DNA of 64,000 bases from Pseudorasbora parva (Eukaryota; Chordata; Actinopteri; Cypriniformes; Gobionidae), in assembly GCF_024679245.1 (NCBI RefSeq), contig NC_090195.1, forward strand, positions 11,524,874-11,588,873, in the 5' to 3' direction. Under the pieces are notes generated by a model. The model saw only the letters and a program-made list of their open reading frames with translations. It did not search any database and was not told the DNA's origin. The number at the start of each line of letters is the position of its first letter. The first letter of the stretch is position 1. Of this stretch, positions 23,641 through 36,900 are shown one piece after another. The position numbers and the translations under genes are program-made.

Positions 23641-24736
23641 ATTTAATCGTGCATCATGTCTTGGGTCATTTATTTATTAGAATTTGGCATCCAATTTATT
23701 GTCTGACAGGTATAAATCCTAGTCGCTTGATAGCATGCCCTTCCCAAATAAGCCATGTTGAAGTATCAGTCTTGTTTATAGCACATGCATTATTAACAAA
23801 TTCTGAGTGCTAAAAAGTGTGAAATTATTTTCCCCGATACACTTTACACACCTAGGCATGATGTACCTTCTGGCCTAGATCAATTGGATAAACATACTTC
23901 TAAGTGCTTCAGTTGGACGCATGAAACCGCATGAGGTTAGGTGTTAGTTAGTTAAAGGGTGTGTTTTATGTTATAGTGGTGGGAATGCTGCTTTGTGGTC
24001 ATGCACCTTTATTTGAGAAGTATTTCAGCCAAATGTCACCGTCCGCCCTCAAACATGCAGGTGCGTCAGTGAAAACACAGCACTGTTGCATGCTTGCATT
24101 CCTCATCCTATCAGAACTGAACTGTTTCCACATCCTGATAGAGGTGAAACTTTCTCAGCGAAAGTCAGTGGCAGTATGAGAAGTGGTGGATGTGTGAATT
24201 TGTGTTTTGCCGACTACGCAACACTGGAATGTAAATTTGTAAAAAGCTGTTTTTTGGTAGCTTGTGACGTTTGAGAGATTTGTTTATGTGTGTGACAGAC
24301 TTCCACACTGGAACTCACGGTTATTTGACTGTCTGATTTACATAAAACGAGGAATATTTGAATAAAGTCTTTGACCTTCATACATCTGCATATCTGTGGC
24401 TTTTAGGAGGATTTTTAGGAAAAGCACAGTCTAGTGTTTGTCCTCGTTCCGCTCTAGAGCTTTATTCATGACACCAAACATGTTGTTTTAACTTTTTATG
24501 TGTCTCCCACAGCAACCTGTTTATGTCATCGTTGTAATATGAGCCCACATTTGCCAAGTTGAGTTTAATTATTATTTTTTGCATACCTGCAGAATGTGCA
24601 GATGGTGTAACTGGACTTGGTGGTGAACGTGAACCAATAACTCTGTGAAACGGGATCTCAAAGCCACTAATCTTCACATTTAGTACTGAAATTCTAAAAT
24701 AACTTTGCCAGTGCGCCATTAAGTATGGATGCACAA
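23641..24736. other. Unassigned intergenic DNA
   Basis: No exon, RNA gene or repeat boundary that I can support. Confidence 0.4.
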
Positions 24737-24738
24737 TA

Positions 24739-26287
24739 CACTCCTGGACAAAATCTTAAGACCAGGAGATGCATTGCAAGTTTTACACATTTCGCACTGG
24801 ATCATAACCGGGTTGTAAGTGCTGATTCAAAATGCCAAAAGAAGAAACAGGAGCAAGAGACAAAAAATAGAGAGTAGGCAATTTATTGAAAACTGCATTT
24901 AAACTGAAACAGGCCGTTCATCGACTGATCAAAAGTTTAAGACCATAGCCCAAAAATAAACGCACAACAGTACTAAAAGTGTCAAAAAAGGACTCAGTAG
25001 TGAGTAGGCTAACCGTTCTTGTTGATCACTTCAAAAACCCGTTTCGGCATGCTTGATGCGACTGTTTCCAGGAGGCTGGTGGGAACGTTGCTCCATGTGG
25101 TGAAGATGGCTTCACGAAGGGCATCCACGGTCTGGAACTGACGTCCATTTTTGTAAACTTCCCTTGCCATCCATCCCCAAATGTTCTCAATGGGATTTAG
25201 ATCAGGGAAACACGCAGGATGGTCCAAAAGAGCAACGTTATTCTCCTGGAAGAAGTCCTTCGTCAGGCGGGCTTTGCGAATTGCAGCGTTGTCCTGTTGA
25301 AAGACCCAGTCATTACCGCACAGACGGGGGCGCTCGGTCAAGAGAGATGCCGCTGCAACAGATCCACATAGCCAGTCGCCGTTTGACGCCCCTGCACAAC
25401 CTGAAGCTCCATTTTCCCATTGAAGGAAAAAGCACCCCAGATCATGATGGAGCCTCCTCCCCTGTGCCGCGTAGAAAACATCTCAGGTGGGATCTCCTTG
25501 TCATGCCAGTAACGTTGGAAGCCATCAGGACCATCCGGGTCAAATTTTTTCTTGTCAGAGAATAAAACTTTCTTCCACTTTTCAATGTCCCATGTTTGGT
25601 GCTCCCTTGCAAATTCTAAACGGGCAAGTTTGTGTTGTGGGATGAGACGTGGCCTTTGAAGACGTTTTTTGTTCTTGAAGCCCTTCTCTAGCAGATGACG
25701 TCTTATGGTTATTGGGCAGCAGTCAGCATCAGTAAGGGCCTTAATTTGGGTTGAGGATCGACCTGTGTCTTCACGGACAACCTGTCGGATCCTGCGGCTC
25801 AGTGCAGGTGAAATCTTTTTGGGTCTACCACTTGACTTTTTTGTCCCATAACTCTCAGGATTTTTTAAGAAATGTAAAATGACTGTCTTACTGCGTCCAA
25901 CCTCAGCAGCGATGGGGCGTTGCGAAAGGCCTTGCTTGTGCAGCTCAACAATCCTGCCACGTTCAAAGAGAGAAAGCCTTTTTGCCTTTGCCATCAGGAG
26001 ATCTTGAGAGTATGACTGCTTGAAGGACAATGACATGAAAGCCATTTTTTTGTGCAGATTTGACCTTTTAATGGCTATGGTCTTAAACTTTTGATCAGCT
26101 GATGAACGGCCTGTTTCAGTTTAAATGCAGTTTTCAATAAATTGCCTACTCTCTATTTTTTGTCTCTTGCTCCTGTTTCTTCTTTTGGTATTTTGAATCA
26201 GCACTTATAACCCAGTTATGATCCACAAGTGCGAAATGTGTAAAACTTGCAATGAATCCCCTGGTCTTAAGATTTTGTTCAGGAGTG
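24739..26287 (-). mobile_element. Tc1/mariner (Tcb2-like) transposon, copy 2
   Basis: A complete 1.55-kb element between TA dinucleotides (24737-24738 and 26288-26289), with CACTCCTGG and CAGGAGTG termini and terminal inverted repeats of about 210 bp. The transposase gene reads on the minus strand. It is better preserved than copy 1 (8165-9666): the whole N-terminal two thirds are open. Confidence 0.92.
25009..26045 (-). pseudogene. Tc1/Tcb2-like transposase with one frameshift, copy 2
   Basis: Residues 1-235 (26045-25338) are open: the paired-like HTH domain, the basic linker [13 protein letters not shown], a second HTH, then LFSDKKKF with the first catalytic Asp and [12 protein letters not shown]. 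The frame shifts near 25345-25350, just after VDLLQR. The other frame (25341-25009) continues with LCGNDWVFQQDNAA (second Asp) and DLNPIENIWG (third acidic residue), ending near VINKNG. Only this one-nucleotide change prevents a full-length protein; the element was probably mobilised in trans or decayed recently. Copy 1 has the same lesion. Confidence 0.92.
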
Positions 26288-26429
26288 TATATCAGTCAGT
26301 ATTATAGTTCATATTGGCTGATATTGTTTATATATAGTGGTTCATATTATAGTGGAATTTCTTTTTAATGTGCATGCTCATTTCCCCTATTTTACTTGTA
26401 GATCACCTTTGCTATCATCTAATGTTTAA

Positions 26430-27000
26430 AGGGACAGTTCACCCAAAAATTAAAATTAGCCCATGATTTACTCACCGTAACCATCCTAGTTGTATATGAA
26501 ATTCTTCTTTCAGATTTCATATATAAAATGCCCTGCTTTATTATGGCAGTAAATAGCAGCACAATTTGATGCCCAAAAAAGTATACATTCATTATAAAAG
26601 TAATCCACACAGCTCCAGGGGGTTAATAAAGGCATTCTAAAGCAAATTGTTGGGTTTTTGTAAGAACAATATCCATATTTAATACATTATAAAGTAAAAT
26701 ATTTAGCTTCAACTTACGGAAAAAAGCATAACTGAAACGACAATGGCGTTGGACTTAGCGTAAGTGTTTTGACTGGCGAGAGGCATTAAACTTTCTTCTT
26801 AAGTTGAATACGGAAGGTCTGCCCGAAGCTAGACATTTTAAAAATTGCTGTTTTTTTTTACATATGTTTGCACTTTTGTCGGCTTCAAATTTTGGGCTGC
26901 CATTATAAAGCTGGGAAAACCGATTATATTTGTCTGAAAGAAGAATGTGGTATACACCTAGGAGCGCTTGAGGGTTTTCTTTTTTGTGTGACCTATCCCT
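26430..27000. mobile_element. TTAA-flanked MITE, apparently complete
   Basis: The left end AGGGACAGTTCACCC follows TTAA (26426-26429). The right end GTGTGACCTATCCCT precedes TTAA (27001-27004). It is 571 bp with no coding capacity. It is the uninterrupted relative of the outer element at 14903-17641. Confidence 0.8.
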
Positions 27001-27004
27001 TTAA

Positions 27005-28417
27005 GTTATTTCTAAAAAATATAATAAGTTAAATGTAACTTAATCTCTAAAGGATTATCTATTTGTCATTTTGTACATTTTATAATGTGATGCCTAAATT
27101 CACTTGAACCTTTTTTAGACAAATTAGTACAGAATTTTGATATCAACTGTTTATTAGTTATTGACTACAACATGAAAATAATGATCAGCTTATCGTATCA
27201 GCCAAACTTTTACTATCAGTGCATCTCTTGTTGTCTAGGTGTTGTAGGTACTGGTAGAAGGCATTGTTAGTGATGTCCTTGATAACTGCATTGTTTTCGG
27301 ATGTGTATCAGCTTTCTCAAAATAATTCTATTGTTTTTCTCAGAGAGAAATACCACAGGGTGACTAGAGATTGCTTGTCTCGATAGTTGAACCCAGGTTG
27401 ACTTGAGACTGCAGTTTTGCAATACTATGTTTTTAAAGATGATTTGCTGAAACGATGGCTCTTGAAGAGAAGCTTGTTTCAAAGGAAGTAAAAGCACATT
27501 TATTTTAGACCTGCTGCTGTGGTTACGAAAATCCACTTGTGTAATCACACTTTAGGTCAGCTAACACCGCTCATTCAACAGAGAAGTGTCTGAACTATTA
27601 CTGAGGATTGGAATAGGCTTTGATGGCTCCAGGTCACATCCATGGAAACGAGTTCTGCTTTAAGAGAACTTCACTCTGAGTGTGTCTATTATAACAAGAT
27701 TTGTTTCATAATAGACAAGAAACATTCACTGAGAGTGGATTTAAGTATTACAGGTATCATAATGTCATGAATTATGAGGTCTAGATTAGACTAAAGTTTC
27801 AAGTGATAATAAATCATCCTCATTTTGTTCTGTGTGATCGCTGATATGAATTTAAGTGAGTGATTTTAATGTATTACAGATGTATTCATAATGAAATGTC
27901 ATTTCATAGAAAACAACTATTTCTTATAAATGAAGATATGAGAAAAGAGGATATGAAAAAGGAAGATTATATATAAAGGAAGAAATATTTCTTATTATTA
28001 TCAGTGTTGTAAACAATCTTGCAGCTTAACATTTTTGAGGAAACAGAAATGCATTTTTATGTGATGTTTTTATGCTTCTCGAACCTATTTGTGAGTAAGA
28101 AAGAGGAACAGGATGGAGGTTGCAGACTGCTGTCTGTTGTCCCCAACTTTATACAGACTTTTCTCAGACTGTTTCAGCGCTGAATGAGTTTCTCTAATCT
28201 CATTCATCCTCCCCAAAAACAAGTCACTACACACACATGCTCACACATGTTTGTTTGACATTCCCTATTGTGGATACAATATTTAAACAAGATGAACATC
28301 ATATCTCATACCATTCAATACATTTTCGAAGGATTTATGGCTTTTTTTTGTCAAGAGCAAACAGTTTTAATACTTCCTCATTTAACATGCTAAAAAAAAG
28401 TGTTGTGTTTTTCAAAG
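27005..28417. other. Spacer upstream of the first pld1 coding exon
   Basis: No exon or transposon boundary is recognised. If pld1 has a 5' noncoding exon at 12.2 kb, this is the end of its first intron. A pyrimidine-rich acceptor-like site ends at 28417. Confidence 0.4.
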
Positions 28418-28449
28418 GAGTGCCCTGGCCAGCAGGCCGTTTGTTAGCC

Positions 28450-31434
28450 ATGCTGCGACAGCAAGATCCCACGGTTAGCACCCTGCATCTGGTGGCCAAT
28501 GATATGACCGATATCATGGAGAACTTGGACACACGAGAACTTGACATTGGCGATGGGGAAGAGGAGTTTGATGGACGGGACCCCAATAGTACAGGTAAAA
28601 GAAACAAAGAACCACATAAAATCACAACATAATCCAAGCAGAGGATTTGTTTGTGATATTTTGTTAAAGATAATACACATATACACTACAATTAGGGGGG
28701 CAGTGAGATTTAAAAAAAAATAATTTAAGAAATGAATACATTTATTCAGCAACTATGAATTAATTTAATCAAACAGTAAAGTATTTTGTCCACAGAAAAC
28801 CGCATCCCCTTCTCAGCTGTGTATAAAACAAAAGGCTTTAAAGAGCCTGGGGCACGTGTGTTTCTTACTGCGCTTCCCATCACCGCCAAAATCCTGGAGG
28901 TGGAACGCTTCACTTCTGCCCAGGATCGCTTCAATGTCACGTCCCAGAGAAGCGTCTCTAAGGTGAGATCTCCCACTCCTGTTCCCTTTCATGAAGTGTC
29001 AGTATGTGGGCTGGTGAGGTATATTTGTTGCCCGGGAGATTTATAGGTTGCCAGAGCAATTTACATGTTGCCCTGGAGATTTGGACAGCGTATATATGAA
29101 AATACTTAGCACATGCAAAATTGATTTTCAGAAGAATGATGACAAAAGCCCCTGTTAAAGATTCTGATGATTACTCATGTTTTGATTGTAGTTTGTTAAA
29201 GGTTTAAATGGCTGAAAGGAATAGTTAATTATGTGCTGTCCATCATGCCGGTTCAAACCCAGATGCTCTTATTTTCAAGTTTGAAGAAATCTCCTTCCAT
29301 ACAATGACCGTGAAGACCATATCTGTCAAAGTCCAAAAAGACACCATAAAAGCTCCATCAAAGGAGTCCATATGACTTATGTCTTCTAATACCTTAGTTT
29401 TAGATGTTTTTTTTCCCTCCAATGCTACTTTTGTGTTGTTCAGTAAAAAGCATTTAGGTTTGGAATGACGTGACAGTGAGTAAATGATGACAGAAATTTC
29501 ATTTTTGGCTGAACGATCCCTGATGGCTGGTCTTGTGTCCAGGTTGTTCCGGCAGTGTTTAAGATAGAGATGAGGCATGGAAACTTCACCTGGTTGGTAA
29601 AGAGGAAGGAGAAACATTTTATGGAGCTTCACAGGGAACTCCGTGCCTACAAGACCTTCCTCAGAATTCCATTGCCCACCCGCAGGTGACCTGATCATAA
29701 ATTATATCTATATAAATAAAATATTTTAATTAATTATTTATAATGTGCTTATTAAAATATGAAAAAGTATATTTAATTAATTTGATTGATATTGTTATAT
29801 ATGAAAAATATTTATATTTTATATGCTATATAATGGGAAATATTATTGCAGTTTAAAACAACTTTTTTTTAAATTTTAAAATGTAATTTATTCCTGTGAT
29901 GTCAAAGATGAATTTTCTGCATAATTTCTGTGACGTCACAGAATTTACAAGTATTTTGGTGCTGATTTGTGAATGGTCTCTTAATGGTAAAAAGTCAGAA
30001 CAGCATATTTGTGCATGTACCGGTAAAGTCATTCTGGTAATTTATTGGGATTAATGTGTGAAAGGTGTTAGTATGTCTCATCCCGCCTATAGGGCAAAAA
30101 TTAAGACATGAACGCCACTGGTCTACATGTTGACTTTACCACAGGATGACTAAACACACTTTATAATCTTAAAGGAATAGTTCACTTTGAAATTAAATTT
30201 TGATATGTTTTAGCTTACCTCATGGGCATCCGAGATGTAGGAGTATTTGTTTCCCCAGTAGTTTCAATTGATCATTTTAGGTCAAACCGTTCTTGTCTGT
30301 GCCTCACATAATGCAGGTCTATGGTCACCACCTCAATGAGCATACCCAGAGAAGTCCAAATTAAACAATCCCCCATCGTAAGTACACACTGATGGCCTAA
30401 GACACGAAACGAGAGGTTTGTGTGAGAAAACGAACAGTATTTATATAGTTTTTACCTCTTGTACACCACTACGTCTGACTGATCCGAGGGCGCGCGTGCG
30501 TGTTTCCTGTCGTGACATATGCGCGTTCTGGCTTTAGTCTGCGCAAGCGCGGAAAGCGCTGGAAGTGGATCTATCGCGCGTGTACGTCTCTCATTGTTTA
30601 CACAGAAATTTGGGAAGTGTTACCTTTCACTGTGAAGATCTAAACATATTTAGACGCACAGGACATCGCAATGGAAGATTGCGATATGTTAACAGACAAC
30701 GTTGAATTTTTTTCACAACCATATTTATTTGAACCAGAATACACTGATCAAGAATGTGATACCACTTCCGCCGCTTTCCGCGCTTGCGCAGACTAAAGCC
30801 AGAACGCGCATATGTCACGACAGGAAACACGCACACGCGCCCTCTGATCAGTCGGACGTAGTGGTGTACAAGAGGTAAAAACTATATAAATACTGTTCGT
30901 TTTCTCACACAAACCTCTCGTTTCGTGTCTTAGGCCATCAGTGTGTACTTACGATGGGGGATTGTTTAATTTGGACTTCTCTGGGTATGCTCATTGAGGT
31001 GGTGACCATAGACCTGCATTATGTGAGGCACAGACAAGAACGGTTTGACCTAAAATGATCAATTGAAACTACTGGGGAAACAAATACTCCTACATCTCGG
31101 ATACCCATGAGGTAAGCTAAAACATATCAAAATTTAATTTCAAAGTGAACTATCCCTTTAAGATCTCTTCCTCTGTCTTTGCAACAGTCACACAGAGCGA
31201 AGACACACTATAAACAGGAACCTTGAGCGGCACATGCCAAGTCTACCCCGGGGAGGAGGCGAAGAACTGGCCAGGGAAGAGCAAGTCTCTAGTCGAAAAG
31301 TCAGTTACCTTTTTCAGTGGTACACTCCTGACAGCAGATGATTGTCTGACCAGTGTTTTTTTTCACAGAGACAACTTGAAGACTACTTGAATAAACTGCT
31401 TAAAATGCCAATGTATAGAAACTACCACGCAACA
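28450..31434 (+). CDS. pld1: pld1 coding exons 1-5: N-terminus and PX domain
   Basis: Exons: 28450-28594, 28796-28962, 29543-29685, 31188-31299 and 31369-31434. They encode the N-terminus ([20 protein letters not shown]), [15 protein letters not shown], the PX core ([39 protein letters not shown]) and [20 protein letters not shown]. The PX domain binds phosphoinositides. Exon 3 begins 22 bp after the end of a MITE. The intron between exons 3 and 4 holds a 985-bp foldback element. Confidence 0.95.
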
Positions 31435-33878
31435 GTATGTATATATTTGGAATTATGAAAAATATTTCAGTGGGTGTTGTTTCTTTGCGTTAACAAAAAA
31501 TTTTGTCCCCTTTTTTTGCCATAGATGGAATTCATTGATGTGAGTCAGCTGTCCTTCATTCATGATTTGGGACCAAAAGGCTTGTAAGAGCACTTTTTCT
31601 ATTAGCTACAAATGATTTAATAATTATTTATAGATATATTCTTGCCTTTTTTTTTTTTTTTTGGTAATCGATCCTTGAGATTTTGTGCTTTTTTTCTTCC
31701 CAGAGAGGGTATGGTTCTCAAAAGGTCAGGGGGTCACCGTATTCCTGGACTGAACTGCTGTGGCCACAGCAAAATGTGCTACCGCTGGTCCAAACGGTCA
31801 GAGTGTAGTTTTATTCATTCTCAGATTTATAGGATCTCAAAATAATCACTGTGATTAAAAACTTCGAGATGATTTTTAAAGAAATTCCATCTTCTAATAT
31901 CTTACTGTTGGTCTTTACAGGTGGATGGTGGTGAAGGACTCCTCCCTGCTCCTCATGAAGCCAGACAGCGGTGCCATCTCATTCGTCCTGCTGATGGATA
32001 AGGCGTTCGGGATTAAAATGGACACTAAAGACACTGAGACAAGGCACGGTGTCCGCATAGACAGTCTGTCCAGGTGTGTGAACTGTAGATCACATGGTCA
32101 TTAAGGCAAAATTCAATTGACATGCACCATACTTTTTATTTTTTATTTTTTTGATAAAATGAAAGAGATTTCTGCTTCTTAAAGGACTCTGGTGCTGAAG
32201 TTCACAAGTTACCGTCACGCCCGCTGGTGGGGACAGGCAGTTGATGATTTTGTGCGCAAGTATGGCAGCAATTTCCTTAAGGATCACCGCTTTGGTTCCT
32301 TTGCTAATGAACAGAAGAACATCCCATCTAAATGGTAATTATTGCTTTTTTACGTGCATACTATGACTAAAAAGATCATATCATAGATGCTTAGGAGTGG
32401 GCTCTTGTGTTGTAATCATCAACCACCTTGCAAAACCATGGCAACCTGGCCACAAAGCCTTGACTCTGTGGCAACAACTTTTATATGCAGACAGGAACTG
32501 CTCACATTCTTCAGGAAATGTAAAATTCTAGTTTTAAAATGTTCAACTAAGCAAGGAAGTAATTTGGGTTTACCAAGTGGGTTTACTAACTTTTAGCATT
32601 AGATTTATAATATATAATTGTTATATTAGACTGCATTACTGATTTATATTATTTCTTGAATAAGCAGACTAAACTTTTAGCTTTAGTATTAAATATATTA
32701 TATAATATTATATTATATTATATATTATATTCATTCATTCATTTACTATAATATTAACATTTATTTATTTAAAAATAATATAATTAAAATAATAATTTTG
32801 GTTTACTAAACAAATTAAAGCTTATTGTAGCTTATTGTATTAGCTGTCCTAAAAAAGGATCATTTGGGTTTACTAAGATAAATTTTAGTGTTAGTTTTAT
32901 ATTAAATGATAATTTGGGTTTACTAAGCAAACTGAAGCAAATTTTTATCTTAAATTATATTACCTTTTGTATTGATATTATATTTAGTGATTTATTATTT
33001 GCTTCTAAATTTTTCACAACATTTTCATTTGATGCATTTAAATAATCTAGCTAGCAGAAGCAGGTCTCTACTCGGTTTTCTAGAACAGATAAACATGTGA
33101 AAGCTTTAGCCGTCTACTGCTGTGTCTTCAGGCGAAGCCTGTTTAACTGGAGTAACTTGAGAGAATGAGAGGGAAAGTGTAACTATAGACTCCATCCTCT
33201 TTTGACCCTTTGGAGAAGCAAGATGGTATCTAGGGCGGCATCTTCACTGCTGGTCTAGGCAGATGATTTGTTGTTCATTGTTACAGGATTAAACCCTATT
33301 AGCTTGCTTGTTCTTTGAATAATGAAAAATATGTAATTAAGTTTGAGACAGTGAGAGTGTGAACTCGGGACTAATGATTTGATGGATTGGGTGTGTGTTT
33401 CAGGTATGTGAATGGGAAGCAGTATATGGAGGATGTGGCAAATGCACTTGAAGAGGCAGAGGAGGAGATCTTTATCACTGACTGGTGGTATGTTGAGATA
33501 AAGCCCCTATCATACATTTCTCTGTCCTCAATAAAATTCTAAGAAAATCAATAAACTTGCCCAGTTTTAGGAAGGCAGCAGGAAATGGAGTTTCTTAGAG
33601 GGTTTAGACTTTAGGATATCAATGTCCTAACCAGACGTCACACAACCATGGCTTTTTCTGTCCAAATAGAAAATGAATGTGCAATGAAAAAACTACATAA
33701 ATACACATATTTGATGTTTAATATGCATGTGTAGTATAATTTTAAACCAGTGAAAATTCATTAAAAAATGAACTATCTTAAAAAGTCATGGGGAAATATG
33801 TTATTGAATTTATGGTCAACAATTTTTTGGTGTGAAAATGTGACAATTAATTAATTGTATTTATTATTAATAATTTAA

Positions 33879-33915
<37 letters not shown>

Positions 33916-36900
33916 ATTGTTACTGAATTTTGTTTTGTATTTATAATTTGATATAGTCTATTCATTTTTTAACAATCCTATCCTTATTTTTTTTGTATTT
34001 AATCTATTTTTATTTAATTGTTTTAATTAAACATTTTAAAAATCCTTATCCAGCAACCACAAAAGAAGTTTATTGCTCCAGAAGTGTGAGAACCTTGAAC
34101 ACTGCAACAAGTGACTATCACAGTGTACTGTTGCTAATAGATGTATTGCTTTGACCTGTCATAACAATGAGGTCATGAACTTAGAGAAAGCCCAAAGGAA
34201 GGTAGTACTAAAAAAGCGAGGGAAAGAAAGATGGTTGTATACTTTGTATGCACCCTCTAAGAGGGCACCTCCAGCTGGGAGCAATGGCCAAACAGATCTG
34301 TTACCTTCATCAGACAGATGCCTGGTGCTGTGTTACAGCATCACTCAGTCATCGCGGCAGACATCCTGCAAGTGTGAGATTGTTGTGTGTGTGTGTGTGT
34401 GTGTACTTCTCTCTCTAGCTTAATACATTTGAAATTATGTAAGCGACAGTGAGACGTGAGACTAGACATTTATGCATATTTGATGTTACAAATGCTTCCT
34501 CTGCTCATGAGGTCACTGCTGTGTGTCAATGCAGGCTGAGCCCTGAGATCTTCCTCAAGAGGCCTGTCGTCGAGGGCAACCGCTGGCGACTCGATTCCAT
34601 TTTGAAACGGCAAGCGGTGAGTTAATCCAACCCATAGCTGTGGTGATAGCCCATCCATCAGTGGCTTTACTGCACCAGGGCCAGCAATAAAACCTTCCCA
34701 TTCACTGTTCTCATGTAATAATTTACATTCCAGGGTGTTTTCTGTTTTCTTGGTTATATATTAATATAGACTGGTGGATTTTCAGTACTGATCATCAAGA
34801 ACTATTTGTTCTTGCAGCAAAAAGGTGTGCGGATATTTGTGATGTTGTACAAGGAAGTGGAACTGGCTCTCGGCATAAACAGCGAATATAGCAAACGAAC
34901 ACTACTGCAACTTCACCCCAATATCAAGGTGAGATAAAAAAAAAACTAGTCAGTTCATGAATCGACTAGTGCTGTCAAATAGATTAATCGTGATTAATCA
35001 TGTCTGACAGACACATACAGTATTTATTATATATACAAACTTTTATACTGAATATGATTAATCGATTTGAGAGCACTAGAATCATCTCTTGTGAAATATG
35101 AGACAACAGAGACTATGTTGGGCTTTCTGACGTAAGAATACTGATGTCTTTACTAGATGTTACAATACAAGTGCTTTTTCTGTCCAAATAGAATGCAAGC
35201 ATATTTGATGTTTAATATGTATTTGGAGCACAATTTTAAACCGGTGAAGTTTCATTGTGAATGGGGATAATCATTGCAACATGGAAAAATCTGGAATTTT
35301 AAAGTTGTGATTTTCAGGCATGGAAAATATATAAAAAAATATATCTTAAAAGGTCAAGAGAAAATCATGGGAATTTTCTTGTAAAAATATTTGCATTTCA
35401 TATAAATTATTACCAATTTGATGCTGTGGCTTTATTGATCCTGAATGTATATGTGCCATTTAAAATGTTTAATTAATAAAAGGACATAAATAGTTTTGAA
35501 AGAAAATGTCTGGCTGTTTCAAAGAAAAGAAAAAGAGTAAAATAATGATTATGGTTCTAACTGGTCACTCAAACAAAGTTTGTTGATTCAAATTCAACCT
35601 TCGTTCATCTTCAGAACACAAATTAAGATATTTTTGATGAAATCCTAGCGCTATCTGACCCCACAGAAACAGCAATACAATGACCACTTTCAAGGCCCAA
35701 AAGGTAGTAAAGACATGGTTCAAATTGTCCATTTGACTACAGTGGTTCAACCTTAATGTTATAAAGCGACGAGAAAACCCAAAATAATGACTTGTGTTAA
35801 CAATATCTTCTCTTCCCTGAATTGTATATTTTATTATAACAAATCTTTGTTGTGAATATGTAAATTAAACATTGTCATATGAACAAACCTACAGTGACAT
35901 AATCATAAAATGAGTCAGGAGTCAGTAACTGCTCTAATTGATTCACTAATTGACTCATTAAAAAGAACCGCTTCAACTGAGTCACGTTCACTAATCAGAA
36001 ATCACATGTTCATTATTGCACTCACACTCTAACAATATGAGATCTAATCAAAATTGTAGTTTTTGTTGCATTTGCAACCATTTTACGTTCTTTACCCATT
36101 GCGCCGCACCAAAGAAACAAAGAGAAGGAAAGACTTGCCAATAACAAACTTCTTTTCTTCTCAGGTAATGAGGCACCCTGACCACGTATCCTCTTCCGTG
36201 TACCTGTGGGCGCATCATGAGAAGATTATAGTCATTGACCAATCAGTGGCTTTCGTGGGAGGCATTGACTTGGCGTACGGACGCTGGGATGATCAGGAGC
36301 ATCGGCTGACTGACATAGGAAGTGTCACCAGGACTCTTCCTGTGTCTGCAGAGGTTGGATATGGTATATTATTAATAATAATGGTATATTATTATTTATA
36401 TACCATTATAGTATTTATTCATATTTTAAATTGATTTTTTTTTAAATTCATTTTAGTTTGTTTTATTAATTTTGTTCATTTTTGTTTTTGTCCATTTTAT
36501 TAAATATGCTTAGTAAAATATGACATAACGTTAATTTATTTTATTTTTATTTTAGTTTTATTTTTGGTTCTTCAGCATGAAATGAAAGCTGCTAAAGTCT
36601 TTTCTTACATATTGCAACATACTGGTAAAATCGCTTCAAGTCTAGCTGTATATATTTTCTCATTCTTGATTTTGTCTGCCGGGACTTGATTAGATCATAG
36701 GAAGTTGGGCGTTGCAAACTAAATGGAGGCAGATCTGATATACTTACTTTGAACTTAAGGACTTATTATTTGTCACAGAATGCCTCTGAAGCCTCTCCTG
36801 CAATGGCTGCTCCATCAAACGGGCCCAGCGCTGTGCACATAAATGGCAAAAGTTTGGACACATTGGACCAGCCAAAACTAAAAGGACAGGGGAAGACCAG

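Noticed and set aside
28335..28976. Minus-strand open frames opposite pld1 exons 1 and 2
   Set aside because: They are antisense to well-supported coding exons.
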